This document shows positions 1-9,361 of a DNA stretch of 64,000 nt, one piece after another. The stretch covers positions 21,927 through 85,926 of the forward strand of contig JACDFR010000011.1 of NCBI GenBank assembly GCA_013815685.1, in the 5' to 3' direction. Below the pieces are notes generated by a model. It was not told the origin of the DNA and ran no database searches. It saw only the letters and a program-made list of their open reading frames with translations. This stretch comes from Ramlibacter sp. Its GTDB lineage: Bacteria; Pseudomonadota; Gammaproteobacteria; Burkholderiales; Burkholderiaceae_C. Position 1 is the stretch's first letter. Every line of letters begins with the position of its first letter. A program made the position numbers and the translations under genes.

Positions 1-492
1 AGCGAGCGCTCGATGACGGAGCACGAGGGCCTGGAAGAAGAGCGGCGCCTGATGTACGTGGCGATCACCCGCGCGCGCAAGCGCCTGTACCTGAGCTATT
101 CGCAGACCCGGCTTTTGCATGGGCAGACCCGCTACAACCTCCGCAGCCGCTTTTTCGACGAGCTGCCGGAAGGCGCGATGAAGTGGCTCACGCCCAAGAA
201 CCAGAGCTTCGGCGGTTCCGCCTTCGGCTTCGGCGCGGGTTACGCCACTTCGCGCGGCGGCAGCGCGGGCTTCGGCAGGGATGCAAGCTTCGCCAGCCCG
301 CCCGTGCCGGTGCAGAAATCGCCTTCGCACGGCCTGCATGCGGGCATGAAAGTGTTCCATACCAAGTTCGGCGAGGGCACGGTCGTTTCCCTGGAGGGGC
401 AGGGCGACGACGCGCGGGCCCAGGTGAACTTCCCCAGGCACGGCATCAAGTGGCTGGCCTTGTCGGTCGCCAAGCTCACGCCCGTGACCTGA
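1..492 (+). CDS. uvrD: UvrD/Rep-type DNA helicase, C-terminal part (5' end outside window)
   Basis: Only the last ~163 codons are present; the open frame runs in from before base 1. The fragment begins in helicase superfamily 1 motif VI, seen as VAITRARKRLYLS, the arginine-finger region that closes the second RecA-like fold. A Gly/Ser-rich linker follows, then a small C-terminal domain (HAGMKVFHTKFGEGTVVSL) of the kind that ends bacterial UvrD/PcrA. UvrD is an ATP-driven 3'-5' helicase acting in nucleotide excision and mismatch repair. Rep or PcrA cannot be excluded from the tail alone, but the basic, Tudor-like C-terminus favours UvrD/PcrA. Confidence 0.88.
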   Translation, partial: SERSMTEHEGLEEERRLMYVAITRARKRLYLSYSQTRLLHGQTRYNLRSRFFDELPEGAMKWLTPKNQSFGGSAFGFGAGYATSRGGSAGFGRDASFASPPVPVQKSPSHGLHAGMKVFHTKFGEGTVVSLEGQGDDARAQVNFPRHGIKWLALSVAKLTPVT

Positions 493-506
493 AGCGAGCC
501 TGCCTA

Positions 507-743
507 GCGAATCAACTTTCCGCCGGGCCCGATCACCGGGAGCTGGGCTGTTGCACGTCCTTCGGCGAATGGCAGAAGGACGTCAATGCCATTGCCATCG
601 CATTTCATCCGTCGGGCGGCCGCTCGGTCATGGCGATCAATTGTGGCGGGCCGGGCTTCAGCTTGTCGCCCGAGTTCCTGCTGGGCGAGGTGCGTCCGCA
701 ATTGCTGGCATTGGCCAGACGGCTGCAGGGGCTGGGGGACTGA
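507..743 (+). pseudogene. IclR-family regulator remnant (C-terminal end only)
   Basis: The frame ending at 743 encodes, from about base 531, a stretch that reads as the end of an IclR effector domain: GCCTSFGEWQKDVNAIAIAF, then SVMAINCGGPGFSL and a final helix EVRPQLLALARRLQGLG. In intact IclR proteins the corresponding segment carries the last ligand-pocket residues. No helix-turn-helix and no start codon in a sensible context lie upstream; the frame simply runs back through the uvrD gene in another phase. I read it as a 3' stub left by deletion. Similarity is judged by eye. Confidence 0.55.
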
Positions 744-746
744 GCG

Positions 747-1496
747 CTACTTCATCAGCGGGTGCGCCTCGCCGGGCTTGGGGTCCATATAGCCCTTGCC
801 ATCGAGCACGCCTTTCCTGCCGGCGATCTGCCAGGCGGTTTGCTGGTTGACCAGCTTCGCCAGAAATTCCAGCTCCTGGTCGGTGTGGTTGATGGCCTGC
901 GCGGGTGTGAGGAAGCGTCCGTTCTTCGCCTCGGGCTCGGCCCAGAACGACTGGTGGTAGTCGGCGCGCGACAAGGTCCTGTCCGGGCCGGCGCCCATCT
1001 CCACCGTGCCATAGCAATTGCAGAAGTAGCTGCGGAAATTCTGCTGCGCGAACACTTCGGTGTAGACGCCCGTGCCACGGATGCCCGCCGTGAGCGTGGG
1101 AGTGACGACCTGCCGGCTGGTGCCGCGCCCCCAGACACTGGCGACCGCGCCCGTGAGCAGGCGCAGCACGCTCACGGCATTGAGGGTCTGGCCTCGCTCG
1201 ACGGTGAGGCGCGAGTTCTGGCGCACTTGAAATGCGGCGTTGCCGATCACGAAGACGAGGTGCCCTCCCGGTCCGGTCTGGACGCTGTCACCGGTCTGGA
1301 TGCTCTGCTCCTGACGCAGCGGCTGGCCATTGACAAGCGCATCCCCCCGCAATTCGACGATATTGCCTCGCTGCTGCGCCTGCGCGGTGGCGAATCCGCC
1401 GGCCGCGGTCCAGGCCGCCGCGGCGCGCAGGAACGAGCGGCGCTCGAACCAGAGAGCCTCCGCTTCGGTGCGGCCTTGCAGGATGTGCTGTGTCAT
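747..1496 (-). CDS. FecR-domain protein with Tat signal
   Basis: A 249-residue exported protein. The N-terminus has a twin-arginine motif (ERRSFLR, arginines 19-20) followed by a hydrophobic stretch ending ATAQA, so Tat export is likely. The mature part begins with a FecR-type beta domain (GNIVELRGDALVNGQPLRQ, later SVQTGPGGHLVFVIGNAAFQVRQNSRL). FecR domains in such stand-alone proteins occur at the cell surface and are not necessarily iron sensors. I chose ATG 1496 because GGAGAG sits 7 bases upstream. An in-frame ATG at 1517 overlaps the stop of the preceding gene as ATGA but has no ribosome site. No fecI sigma factor is nearby. Confidence 0.75.
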   Translation of the reverse strand: MTQHILQGRTEAEALWFERRSFLRAAAAWTAAGGFATAQAQQRGNIVELRGDALVNGQPLRQEQSIQTGDSVQTGPGGHLVFVIGNAAFQVRQNSRLTVERGQTLNAVSVLRLLTGAVASVWGRGTSRQVVTPTLTAGIRGTGVYTEVFAQQNFRSYFCNCYGTVEMGAGPDRTLSRADYHQSFWAEPEAKNGRFLTPAQAINHTDQELEFLAKLVNQQTAWQIAGRKGVLDGKGYMDPKPGEAHPLMK

Positions 1497-1513
1497 GTGG
1501 GCTCTCCGGGTTG

Positions 1514-2245
1514 TCATTCGTTGTCAGGCGTGGCGACGAAGCTGTCGCGGAAGGTGAAGTAGATCGAAGTGGAGAACATGGCGGCCATCAACAGCGCCAG
1601 CGGCATCATCACTGCGCGCGCCAGATCGGCGCCGCCCAGGAGGGCACCGACAAGTCCGAACGCCGAGCCGACACCCACGAAGAGGCCCAGCCAGCCGAGT
1701 CCGTAGACCAGGTACGCGCCAAGATTCCTCAGGCAGGCCACCACGCTGAAAAACAGGCTCTTGGCCGGCGTGACCCCATGCCAGTGCACCAGCGCGGGCG
1801 CATGCCAGAACATCAGGAACAGGGGCGTGTGCAATGCCAGCGCCGCCAGTGTGGACAGGTCGACCTCGCCTTGCGCCACGGGGCCGCCGGTCAGCAGCGA
1901 AGCCAGGCTGGTGATTGCGAGGGAGCCCACGGCGTAGATGATGCCCAGCAGCAGCATGGCCCGCATCCGCTGGCGGCCCGCTCGAAAAGCGCTGAGAAGC
2001 ACGGAGGGCATGGGAAAGCGGCCCTTGGTCGCCTCCTCGGTCGCGACCATCAGGCCCAGGGTCGCCGCAGGGACCAGCATCCCGCCCAGCACAACGCCAA
2101 CCACAGGCAGCAGCGCCACCATGATCACGGTCGCCATGTACATGAAGAAGAGCCCCGACAGCGCCAGGGGCTGCCTGCAGAATGTCTGGATGCCGAGTTT
2201 GACCCATTGGATGCCAGTGCGCGCGGGAACGATGTTGAGTTTCAT
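1514..2245 (-). CDS. BPSS1780-family multi-pass membrane protein
   Basis: A 243-residue inner-membrane protein beginning MKLNIVPARTGIQWVKLGIQ, a start typical of the uncharacterised Burkholderiales BPSS1780 family. About six hydrophobic segments are visible (for example ALSGLFFMYMATVIMVALL, then VVGVVLGGMLVPAATLGLMV and LARAVMMPLALLMAAMF). No catalytic motif is seen and the function is unknown. It lies directly upstream of the FecR-domain gene, and the two may be co-transcribed. The family assignment is by recognition; biological role is open. Confidence 0.7.
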   Translation of the reverse strand: MKLNIVPARTGIQWVKLGIQTFCRQPLALSGLFFMYMATVIMVALLPVVGVVLGGMLVPAATLGLMVATEEATKGRFPMPSVLLSAFRAGRQRMRAMLLLGIIYAVGSLAITSLASLLTGGPVAQGEVDLSTLAALALHTPLFLMFWHAPALVHWHGVTPAKSLFFSVVACLRNLGAYLVYGLGWLGLFVGVGSAFGLVGALLGGADLARAVMMPLALLMAAMFSTSIYFTFRDSFVATPDNE

Positions 2246-2370
2246 TGGCAGTACGGATGGGATGTCGCGTTGGATGCGGTTTGGACGCGGTTGGGGGCGG
2301 TGGCAGCGCCCCTACAGGCGCTCGCGTGAGAAATTTAACGCCATAGCGCGATTCGCGGCAGCAAGGTCGT

Positions 2371-3348
2371 TCAATCGCAGCCTGCCGGATGGGCAATCCG
2401 CTGGCGCAGCACACGCTCCAGGCGGCTCGGGTCGTGCGCGTCCAGCATGGACGCTTCGCGCGGCAAATGAAAATCCCACAGCCGCGAGACCCAGAAGCGC
2501 AGCGCGCCTGCGCGCAGCATGGCGGGCAGGAGTTGACGCTCCGCCGCCGCGAGGGGCCTGGCTGCGGTGTAGGCACGCAGGAAGGCGGTGGCGCGCCCGG
2601 CGTCGTGGGCGCCTGTCGCCAGGTCCACGCACCAGTCGTTCAGGCACACGGCAATGTCGAACAGCCAGCTATCGACCCCTGCGAAATAGAAGTCGAAAAA
2701 ACCCGTCAGGCTGCCGTCCTCGAACATCACATTGTCGCGGAACAGGTCGGCATGGATGGGCCCGCGGGGCAGGGCGGCGTACGCCGAGCCGGCCGCCACA
2801 TGATTCTGGAAAGCCAGTTCGCTCCTGAGCAATCCTGCCTGCGCCGCGTCGACATGAGGCAGCACCACGGGCACAGTGGCATTCCACCAGGCGATGCCGC
2901 GCAGGTTGGGCTGGCTGCGCGGATAGTCGCGGCCCGCCAGGTGCATGCGCGCCAGCATTTCGCCCACGGCCGCGCAGTGGGCCGGGGCGGGCGCCAGTTC
3001 GCTCTTGCCGCGCAGCTTGTTCACGACCGCCGCGGGCTTGCCGCAGACCGTGTGCAGGATCTCGCCGTCCGGGTTCGGCGCCGTAGCACTCGAGGGCACC
3101 GATTGCGGTTCGGGCACCGGGATGCGGCGCCGGGCCAGGTGCTTCATCAGGTGCAGGTAGAACGGCAGCTGCTCGAAGGTCAATCGCTCGAACAAGGTCA
3201 GCACGAACTCGCCCCGCTCGGTGGTCAGGAAGTAGTTGGTGTTTTCTATCCCCCCCTGGATGCCTTGCAGCGCCTGGAGCTCGCCCAGGTCCAGCGCTTG
3301 CACCAGCGCCCCGGCCTCGCTGTGCGATACCTCGGTAAAGACCGCCAT
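2371..3348 (-). CDS. thrB: Homoserine kinase (ThrB, choline-kinase fold)
   Basis: 325 residues, phosphorylating L-homoserine to O-phosphohomoserine in threonine synthesis. It is of the proteobacterial APH/choline-kinase-like type, not the GHMP type. Visible are the N-terminal [12 protein letters not shown] nucleotide-loop region, the Brenner catalytic motif [11 protein letters not shown] (H-x-D-x4-N) and the following metal-binding DFYFAG. The start ATG 3348 shares its A with the TGA of the DUF2782 gene (TGATG), so translation is probably coupled. The thrB-DUF2782-polA arrangement is common in Comamonadaceae. Confidence 0.93.
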   Translation of the reverse strand: MAVFTEVSHSEAGALVQALDLGELQALQGIQGGIENTNYFLTTERGEFVLTLFERLTFEQLPFYLHLMKHLARRRIPVPEPQSVPSSATAPNPDGEILHTVCGKPAAVVNKLRGKSELAPAPAHCAAVGEMLARMHLAGRDYPRSQPNLRGIAWWNATVPVVLPHVDAAQAGLLRSELAFQNHVAAGSAYAALPRGPIHADLFRDNVMFEDGSLTGFFDFYFAGVDSWLFDIAVCLNDWCVDLATGAHDAGRATAFLRAYTAARPLAAAERQLLPAMLRAGALRFWVSRLWDFHLPREASMLDAHDPSRLERVLRQRIAHPAGCD

Positions 3349-3686
3349 CAGAACTTGAAGACGTTCCAGACCCGCTGGCCGGTGGCATTGCCCATGCCAT
3401 CCCGGTGGTCGCCCGGCCGCGAGCGCGACAGGTCGGTGGGCTGAATCTCGTATTCCGGCACGTCGGCCTTGGGCTGGACCACGATGCTCTGCGTCTGCCC
3501 GCCATAGCGAACTTCGTCGATACGGCTGCCGCCGTCTTCGATGCGGATGCGCTCGACCTTCTGGTTGCTGCGGCTCTCGCCCTGCGCGGGCGCGGGTGCC
3601 GGCGCGGGCGGCGCGACAGGCACAGTCTGGGCGGCCAGGCCCGTGCAGGCGAGGAGCGAAGCGAGAAGCAGGAAGCGGGAGTGCAT
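3348..3686 (-). CDS. DUF2782 secreted small protein
   Basis: 112 residues with a Sec signal peptide ([20 protein letters not shown]). A Pro/Ala-rich linker follows, then the conserved core [20 protein letters not shown] and the C-terminal [14 protein letters not shown] that mark the DUF2782 family. The function is unknown; it is presumably periplasmic. An upstream in-frame ATG at 3788 would bury the signal peptide and overlap the polA start, so ATG 3686 is preferred. It is divergent from polA and translationally coupled to thrB. Confidence 0.8.
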   Translation of the reverse strand: MHSRFLLLASLLACTGLAAQTVPVAPPAPAPAPAQGESRSNQKVERIRIEDGGSRIDEVRYGGQTQSIVVQPKADVPEYEIQPTDLSRSRPGDHRDGMGNATGQRVWNVFKF

Positions 3687-3732
3687 GGGGGCATTGTAGA
3701 GTGCGGCAATACCGCGTCCGCGGGCAGGCACA

Positions 3733-6579
3733 ATGCCCCCCATGACCGAGCCGACACAAGAGGAAATCCCCAGCGGCCAGCCCCCCAAGGTGGTGTTGCT
3801 GGTCGACGGCTCCAGCTACCTGTACCGCGCCTTCCATGCCATGCCGGACCTGCGGGCCGTGCCCGGCGACCCGGCGAGCCCCGCCACCGGCGCCATCCGC
3901 GGCATGATCAACATGCTGCAGAAGCTGCGCAAGGACGTGCGCGCCGACTACGTGGCTTGCGTCTTCGACGCCCCCGGCCCGACATTCCGCGACCACATCT
4001 ATCCGGAGTACAAGGCCACCCGTTCGCCCATGCCGCCCGACCTGCGCTCGCAGATCGACGCCATTCACGAAGTGGTGCGCCTGCTTGGCTGGAAGGTGCT
4101 CAATGTTCCCGGGGTGGAGGCCGACGATGTGATCGGCACATTGGCCTGCATGGCCACCGAGCGCGGCTGCCACACGGTGATCTCGAGCGGCGACAAGGAC
4201 TTGAGCCAACTCGTCAACGAGCATGTCACCGTGATCGACACCATGAACGACCGCAAGCGCGACATGGCCGGCGTCGAAGCGGAATTCGGCGTGCCGCCGC
4301 GCCTGATGGTCGATTACCAGACGCTGGTGGGCGACGCAGTCGACAATGTGCCGGGCGTCGACAAGGTCGGGCCCAAGACCGCGGTGAAACTGCTTCAGGA
4401 ATATGGCTCGGTCGACTCGCTGGTGGCGCGCGCCCATGAGGTCAAGGGGGCCGTGGGCGAGAACCTGCGCCGCGCGCTCGACTGGCTGCCCAAGGGCCGC
4501 GAGTTGCTCACGATCAAGAAGGATTGCGACCTGAAGGATCACATCCCGGGGCTGCCGTCGCTCGACGACATCGCGGTGACCGTCGGCCAGGACACCGAGG
4601 CGCTGAAGGCGTTCTACGAGCGGTACGGCTTCAAGGGGCTGGTCAGGCAGCTCGAGATCCACGATGTGCCGCCCGAACTGATCGAGGAGCACCGCAGCCG
4701 CAAGAAAGTCGGTCCGGGCCCGGCCGCCGGCGACCTGTTCGAGGAGCCCGACCTGTCGGGTCTGTCGCAGGCGGCCAACCTGCAGTACGACACCATCTTT
4801 ACCTGGGCGCAGTTCGATGACTGGCTCGCCCGCCTGGAGGCGTCGGAGATCGCGGCCGTCGACACCGAAACCAGCTCGCTCGACGAGATGCTGGCCGAGA
4901 TCATCGGGGTCTCGTTCAGCGTCAAGCCGGGCGAGGCGGCCTACATTCCGCTGGCCCACAGCTACGGCGATGCGCCCGAGCAGCTGCCGCGCGAGGAAGT
5001 GCTGGCGCGCTTGAAGCCCTGGCTGGAAAACCCGGGCAGGAAGAAGCTGGGCCAGCATATCAAGTACGACCGCCACGTGTTCGCCAACCATGGCATCGAG
5101 GTGCGCGGCTACGAGCACGACACCATGCTCCAGAGCTATGTGCTGGAAGTGCACAAGCCGCACGGCCTGGCCAGCCTGGCCGAACGCCACCTGGGCCGCA
5201 GCGGAATCGACTACGAAACGATCGCCGGCAAGGGTGCGCACCAGATCCCATTCGCGCAGGTGGCGGTGGACAAGGCGGCCGAATACTCCTGCGAAGACTC
5301 CGACCAGACACTGGATGTCCACCTGGCGCTGTGGCCCAGGCTGCGGGCCGACGGCAAGCTGAACTTCATCTACGAGCTGGAAATGGAAAGCAGCGAGGCG
5401 CTCTACCGCGTGGAGCGCAACGGCGTGCTGATCGACGCACCCATGCTCGCACGGCAGAGCGCCGAGCTGGGCCAGCGCATGATGCATTTGGAGAAGGAGG
5501 CGCACGACCTCGCGGGCCAGCCGTTCAACCTGGGTTCGCCCAAGCAGATCGGCGACATCCTCTTTACCAAACTTGGCCTGCCGGTCACCAAGAAAACGCC
5601 CAGCGGCGTGCCGAGCACCGATGAAGAGGTTCTGGAAAAGCTGGCAGAGGACTATCCGCTGCCGGCCAAGCTGCTGGAACATCGCGGCCTGTCCAAGCTC
5701 AAGGGCACCTATACCGACAAGCTGGCGCAGATGGCGCATCCCCGGACAGGCAGGGTGCACACTCATTACGCCCAGGCCGTCGCCATCACCGGCAGGCTGT
5801 CCAGCAACGACCCCAACTTGCAAAACATTCCCGTGAAGACGGCCGAGGGGCGGCGCGTGCGCGAAGCGTTCATCGCCCCTGCGGGCCACAAGATCGCCAG
5901 CGCCGACTACAGCCAGATCGAGCTGCGCATCATGGCTCACCTGAGCGAGGACGCCGCGCTGATCCGGGCCTTCGAGGATGGCATGGACGTGCACCGCGCG
6001 ACGGCGGCCGAAGTGTTCGCGGTCGCGCCCGACCAGGTCACGAGCGAGCAGCGCCGCTATGCCAAGGTGATCAATTTCGGGCTGATCTACGGCATGAGTG
6101 CGTTCGGCCTGGCGCGCAACCTGGGCATCGACGGCACCGCCGCAAAGAACTACATCCAGCGCTATTTCGAGCGCTATCCCGGCGTCAAGAATTACATGGA
6201 CGAGACGCGCTTGTCCGCCAAAAGCAAGGGCTTCGTCGAAACCGTCTTCGGCCGGCGCCTGTACCTGCCCGAGATCAATTCACCCAACGGGCCCCGCCGG
6301 GGGGGGGCGGAGCGCCAGGCGATCAATGCGCCGATGCAGGGGACCGCAGCCGACCTGATCAAGCTGTCGATGGTGAGGGTGCAGGATGTGCTCGATTCGC
6401 AGGCGCGGCACACGCGGATGATCATGCAGGTGCACGACGAACTGGTCTTCGAAGTGCCTGAGGACGAGGTGGAGTGGGCCCGGCAGGAGATTCCGCGCAT
6501 CATGTCCGCCGTGGCCGAATTGCGCGTGCCGCTGATCGCGGGAATCGGGATCGGCGACAACTGGGAGAAGGCGCACTGA
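3733..6579 (+). CDS. polA: DNA polymerase I
   Basis: 948 residues, full length. Three domains are visible. The first is the 5'-3' flap exonuclease (about 20-310; [27 protein letters not shown]). The second is the 3'-5' proofreading domain (about 355-545) with an intact exo I motif ([13 protein letters not shown]) and exo III-like [11 protein letters not shown], so proofreading is probably active. The third is the family A polymerase with motif [13 protein letters not shown], motif [15 protein letters not shown] and motif [12 protein letters not shown]. It fills gaps in repair and removes Okazaki primers. Start is ATG 3733 or ATG 3742; neither has a strong ribosome site. Confidence 0.97.
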   Translation: MPPMTEPTQEEIPSGQPPKVVLLVDGSSYLYRAFHAMPDLRAVPGDPASPATGAIRGMINMLQKLRKDVRADYVACVFDAPGPTFRDHIYPEYKATRSPMPPDLRSQIDAIHEVVRLLGWKVLNVPGVEADDVIGTLACMATERGCHTVISSGDKDLSQLVNEHVTVIDTMNDRKRDMAGVEAEFGVPPRLMVDYQTLVGDAVDNVPGVDKVGPKTAVKLLQEYGSVDSLVARAHEVKGAVGENLRRALDWLPKGRELLTIKKDCDLKDHIPGLPSLDDIAVTVGQDTEALKAFYERYGFKGLVRQLEIHDVPPELIEEHRSRKKVGPGPAAGDLFEEPDLSGLSQAANLQYDTIFTWAQFDDWLARLEASEIAAVDTETSSLDEMLAEIIGVSFSVKPGEAAYIPLAHSYGDAPEQLPREEVLARLKPWLENPGRKKLGQHIKYDRHVFANHGIEVRGYEHDTMLQSYVLEVHKPHGLASLAERHLGRSGIDYETIAGKGAHQIPFAQVAVDKAAEYSCEDSDQTLDVHLALWPRLRADGKLNFIYELEMESSEALYRVERNGVLIDAPMLARQSAELGQRMMHLEKEAHDLAGQPFNLGSPKQIGDILFTKLGLPVTKKTPSGVPSTDEEVLEKLAEDYPLPAKLLEHRGLSKLKGTYTDKLAQMAHPRTGRVHTHYAQAVAITGRLSSNDPNLQNIPVKTAEGRRVREAFIAPAGHKIASADYSQIELRIMAHLSEDAALIRAFEDGMDVHRATAAEVFAVAPDQVTSEQRRYAKVINFGLIYGMSAFGLARNLGIDGTAAKNYIQRYFERYPGVKNYMDETRLSAKSKGFVETVFGRRLYLPEINSPNGPRRGGAERQAINAPMQGTAADLIKLSMVRVQDVLDSQARHTRMIMQVHDELVFEVPEDEVEWARQEIPRIMSAVAELRVPLIAGIGIGDNWEKAH

Positions 6580-6620
6580 GCGTTCGGCCAGGCCCCCGGC
6601 CTGACGAATGGGTGGGACGC

Positions 6621-7799
6621 CTACCGCACGGTCGGCAGCCGGAGCTCGAAGGTGGTGCCGCGGCCGGGGCCGGGGCTGTGAGCCCTGACCGTTCCGCCGT
6701 GGAGCTCGATCAGCCGGCGTACCAGCGACAGCCCGATCCCCAACCCGTCCTGCGACTGGTCGCGCCGCACCTGGCGGAACAGGTCGAAAATTCCCTCGAG
6801 GTGGGGCGGTTCGATGCCGACTCCGTTGTCAGAGATGCACAACTGGGCCTCGCGTCCGCACTGCCTCAGCTGCAGGGTGATAAGGCCACCCGTTGGCGTG
6901 TACTTGATGGCGTTGTTGAGCAAGTTGCCAAGCACCTGCTGGAAGCGCAACGGATCCAGGTTCGCCCACAAGAGCGTCTGCGGCATGTCGACGGTCACCT
7001 CGTGGCCGCGCCCCCGGGCCGCCGGGGTCCAGGCCTCGACCGCGTCGACGATCTGCTGCTGAAGCGCAGCCCGGGTGGGCCGCAATGCGATCTGGTCATT
7101 CACGATCCGGCCCACGTCCAGCAATTCACCGACCAGATGAGTCATGTGGGCCAGCTGGCGCTTGGCCATCGGCAGCGCTGGCGAACCAGGGTGGCTGCAA
7201 CGCAGGATTTCCAGCGCGTTGCTGATGGGTCCCATGGCGTTGCGCAGCTCGTGCGCCATTGTCGCCATGAAAATGTTCTTACGCGCACTCTCGCTTGTGA
7301 CGCGGGCAGTTTCGGCCTTTTCCTGTTCCCTGATCTGTATTTGCCGCGTGACGTTCTGGATGACGACGGCGAGTTGGCGGCTTCCGTCACCCACCCTGCA
7401 GGCCCGGACGTCGATCCAGCGGTTTCGGGACTCGTACTTGAACCGGGCGCTCGCTCCCGTCTCAGCCACTTCGGCAAATCGCTCTACCAGATATGACGCC
7501 AGTCCCGGGTCCAGCGCCAGCACGGCTTTGCCTGACAGGCCTTCCAGCTTCTTGTGCGGATCAACCGTCGTGTCGGAGTGAACGAACCGGAAATCGTCCA
7601 TGCGGCCGTGCTGATCCGGCTCGAGCTGGACAATGCATAGCGCCTGGTCGGCATGATCGATCCATGTGCTGTAGAGCGCGGCCTCGCCAAGAAGGCTCTT
7701 GGAGGGGGAACGCCTTGCAAGCACCCCTGGAAACGCCAAAGGCAGGGCGCGGGCGCGGGCGCGGGCACGGGCGGTATTCAAAGAAGAGGTTGAGTTCAT
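6621..7799 (-). CDS. PAS-domain hybrid-less sensor histidine kinase
   Basis: 392 residues, no transmembrane segment, so probably cytoplasmic. Order: an Arg/Ala-rich N-terminus, a PAS-like sensor region (about 45-160), a short coiled linker (IQIREQEKAETARV), an H-box with the phospho-acceptor His in MAHELRNAMGPISN, then the ATPase domain with N-box LLNNAIKYTP, G1 SDNGVGIEP, F-box FDLFRQV and G2 GLGIGLSLVRRL. All catalytic boxes are intact. No cognate response regulator is adjacent; the nearest regulator (9362) is damaged. Divergent from the Crp-like gene across about 190 bases. The ARARARARA tract reflects a GCGGGC repeat. Confidence 0.88.
   Translation of the reverse strand: MNSTSSLNTARARARARALPLAFPGVLARRSPSKSLLGEAALYSTWIDHADQALCIVQLEPDQHGRMDDFRFVHSDTTVDPHKKLEGLSGKAVLALDPGLASYLVERFAEVAETGASARFKYESRNRWIDVRACRVGDGSRQLAVVIQNVTRQIQIREQEKAETARVTSESARKNIFMATMAHELRNAMGPISNALEILRCSHPGSPALPMAKRQLAHMTHLVGELLDVGRIVNDQIALRPTRAALQQQIVDAVEAWTPAARGRGHEVTVDMPQTLLWANLDPLRFQQVLGNLLNNAIKYTPTGGLITLQLRQCGREAQLCISDNGVGIEPPHLEGIFDLFRQVRRDQSQDGLGIGLSLVRRLIELHGGTVRAHSPGPGRGTTFELRLPTVR
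7743..7772 (+). repeat. GC-rich hexamer repeat inside the kinase 5' end
   Basis: About four and a half copies of a GCGGGC-type hexamer encode the alternating Ala-Arg run near residues 10-18 of the kinase. Length change in steps of six bases would keep the frame and vary the basic tail; slippage of other sizes would break it. Confidence 0.6.
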
Positions 7800-7986
7800 G
7801 GTGGCGTCGCCTTAATTCCTGGTTGGACGTAGGATGGCTCCCACATCATGTAACTGTCTGTGCACATACACCCATATGGGCATGTCTTCATAAGTTTTTA
7901 GTTTCTTAATGTAAACAATACCATTTAATCCTGTCAAGTACTAGTTCTAAGGTGTGGGTCTTCCAACGAAGTTTTGGGACGTCATC
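7800..7986. promoter_or_regulatory. AT-rich divergent intergenic region
   Basis: This gap separates the histidine kinase (minus) from the Crp-like gene (plus). It is markedly more AT-rich than its surroundings (around 7885-7940: runs of T, TTAATG, AATACCATTTAATCC), as expected for back-to-back promoters. The palindrome CCCATATGGG at 7871-7880 could be an operator. No defined promoter boxes are asserted. Confidence 0.4.
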
Positions 7987-8727
7987 ATGAGCTTCGGACC
8001 TCGATGTCACCGGCTCGTAGAGCAGGTGAATCCACTCGGAAACCGCCTCCTGAACGCCCTGCCGGAGCCTGTTTGGCTGGACTGGCGCGCTCAGCTCGAG
8101 CCTGTGGCCATGCCACGCGGAATGGTGGTCCATGCGGCCGGGACCGGGTTACAACATCCTGTCACTTCCGTTGTATCCGTCATGAACGCACTGGAGGACG
8201 TTATTGCGCCCAAATTGCCATGGTAGGACGCGAGGGGCGTGGTTGGAATCAACGTGTTCCTGGGCGGCCAAGCCGGCCCCGGCCGGGCCGTCGTTCAGCA
8301 AGCTGGGGCGGGGGTGCGGCTGGCGGCCCGGACGATCCGCACGGAGTTCGAGAAGGGCGCTGCGGTGATGCAGCTGTTCGCGCGGTACACCCAGGCCTTG
8401 ATCGCCCAGATGTCGCAGACGGCCCTGTGCGACCGGCATCACACGCCGGAACAGAAAGTCTGCCGCTACCTGTTGCTCACGATGGAGCGGCTGGGCGCCA
8501 ACGAGGTCTTCTCGACCCACGAAACGATTGCCGGCATGCTTGGCTTGAGGCGCGAAACGGTTTCAGACGCCGCCGGCCACATGCAAAAGGACGGTGTGCT
8601 GCACTACCGCCGGGGCCTCATTGCCGTGCTCGACCGTGGGGTTCTCGAGCGCCGGGCGTGCGAGTGCTACGGGGTAATCAGGCGCGAATACGAAACCTTG
8701 CTGCCCGATAAAAGCGCTGCGCCGTGA
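7987..8727 (+). pseudogene. Crp/Fnr-family regulator, broken by two compensating indels
   Basis: From ATG 7987 the frame reads a Crp-type effector domain (NRLLNALPEPVWLDWRAQLE) but hits TAG at 8224-8226. Adding one G near 8200 and removing one C near 8237 restores LEDGYCAQIAMVGREG joined to VVGINVFLGG, the usual cyclic-nucleotide-fold ending of this family, and runs on into an intact winged helix (VFSTHETIAGMLGLRRETVS) to TGA 8727. As sequenced, only an ~80-residue fragment would be made; the 8239-8727 part has no good ribosome site. Either a recent pseudogene or two base-call errors 40 bases apart. It may have regulated the neighbouring kinase or itself. Confidence 0.75.
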
Positions 8728-8732
8728 ACTGC

Positions 8733-9032
8733 TCAGCCGCAGACCATGCGGCGGATGCGGTTTTGGTCATCGACCTCGATGTTCAGGCGCAGCGGGTCGG
8801 CGCCGGCCCCCGCCGTGGCAACCGAGTCCGCCTTGATGACACGCGTGCGCATCCCGCCCGCCGCCGCGCGAGCTTCGGCAATGACTCGATCGTCCAGCAC
8901 CTGGCCCAGGAATTCCTGGGCGCGTGCGGCGCGGCACTGGGCTTGCGGCGGCTGTATCGGAGCATTGCCGCAGGCAGAAACCACGATGGCGGCGCAGACG
9001 AGGTACAGGCGCGTTCGGTTCGGGTTCTTCAT
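8733..9032 (-). CDS. I78-family peptidase inhibitor-like lipoprotein
   Basis: 99 residues. The N-terminus MKNPNRTRLYLVCAAIVVSACGN has a lipobox (VSAC), so the mature protein is probably lipid-anchored. The rest matches the I78 inhibitor pattern: a Cys followed by AQEFLGQVLDD, a central TRVIKADSVAT and the C-terminal LNIEVDDQNRIRRMVCG with the second Cys. Known I78 members inhibit serine proteases; target here unknown. It is 10 bases downstream of the TadC remnant in the same direction, which suggests it once ended a pilus operon. Confidence 0.78.
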   Translation of the reverse strand: MKNPNRTRLYLVCAAIVVSACGNAPIQPPQAQCRAARAQEFLGQVLDDRVIAEARAAAGGMRTRVIKADSVATAGAGADPLRLNIEVDDQNRIRRMVCG

Positions 9033-9042
9033 GCGCGAATTA

Positions 9043-9315
9043 TCACCGTCCATTGAGCATGGGCATGATGGTGCGGATGATCTGGATCGCCGCGGGGCCC
9101 ATGATGACCATGATGATCGAGGGGAAGATGCAGACCACCAGCGGAAACAGCATCTTCGTCGGCACCTTGGCGGCCCGTTCTTCGGCGCGGACTTGGCGCT
9201 TGTGCCGCAAGTCATCGGAAAAGACGCGCAGCGAATCGTCAATGCTGGTGCCGAACTTGTCGGCCTGGGTGAGCATGGTCGCGAAGGAGCGCCGCCATTT
9301 ATCATGGTTGCGCAA
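9043..9315 (-). pseudogene. TadC remnant (type II secretion F-family, C-terminal stub)
   Basis: About 90 codons matching only the C-terminal end of TadC-like inner-membrane platform proteins: SFATMLTQADKFGTSIDDSLRVFSDD-type helix, the basic RHKRQVRAEERAAKVPTKM, then two hydrophobic segments (LFPLVVCIFPSIIMVIM and GPAAIQIIRTIMP). Full TadC has about 300 residues, so roughly two thirds is missing upstream, where the frame ends in unrelated sequence about 50 bases from the next gene. No other tad gene is present. I infer a deletion that removed most of a Tad pilus locus. Confidence 0.65.
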
Positions 9316-9361
9316 AAGTTCACTACGATTAGGTTCTTCTTGTTACCGACGTGAGGGTCCC

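Noticed and set aside
3390..5994. A long minus-strand open frame through polA that continues into thrB
   Set aside because: Only its last 325 codons (thrB) are real; the rest is the mirror of polA codons.
6589..6603. CAGGCC/GGCCTG inverted repeat after polA as a terminator
   Set aside because: Six-base stem with a 3-base loop but no T-run on either strand.
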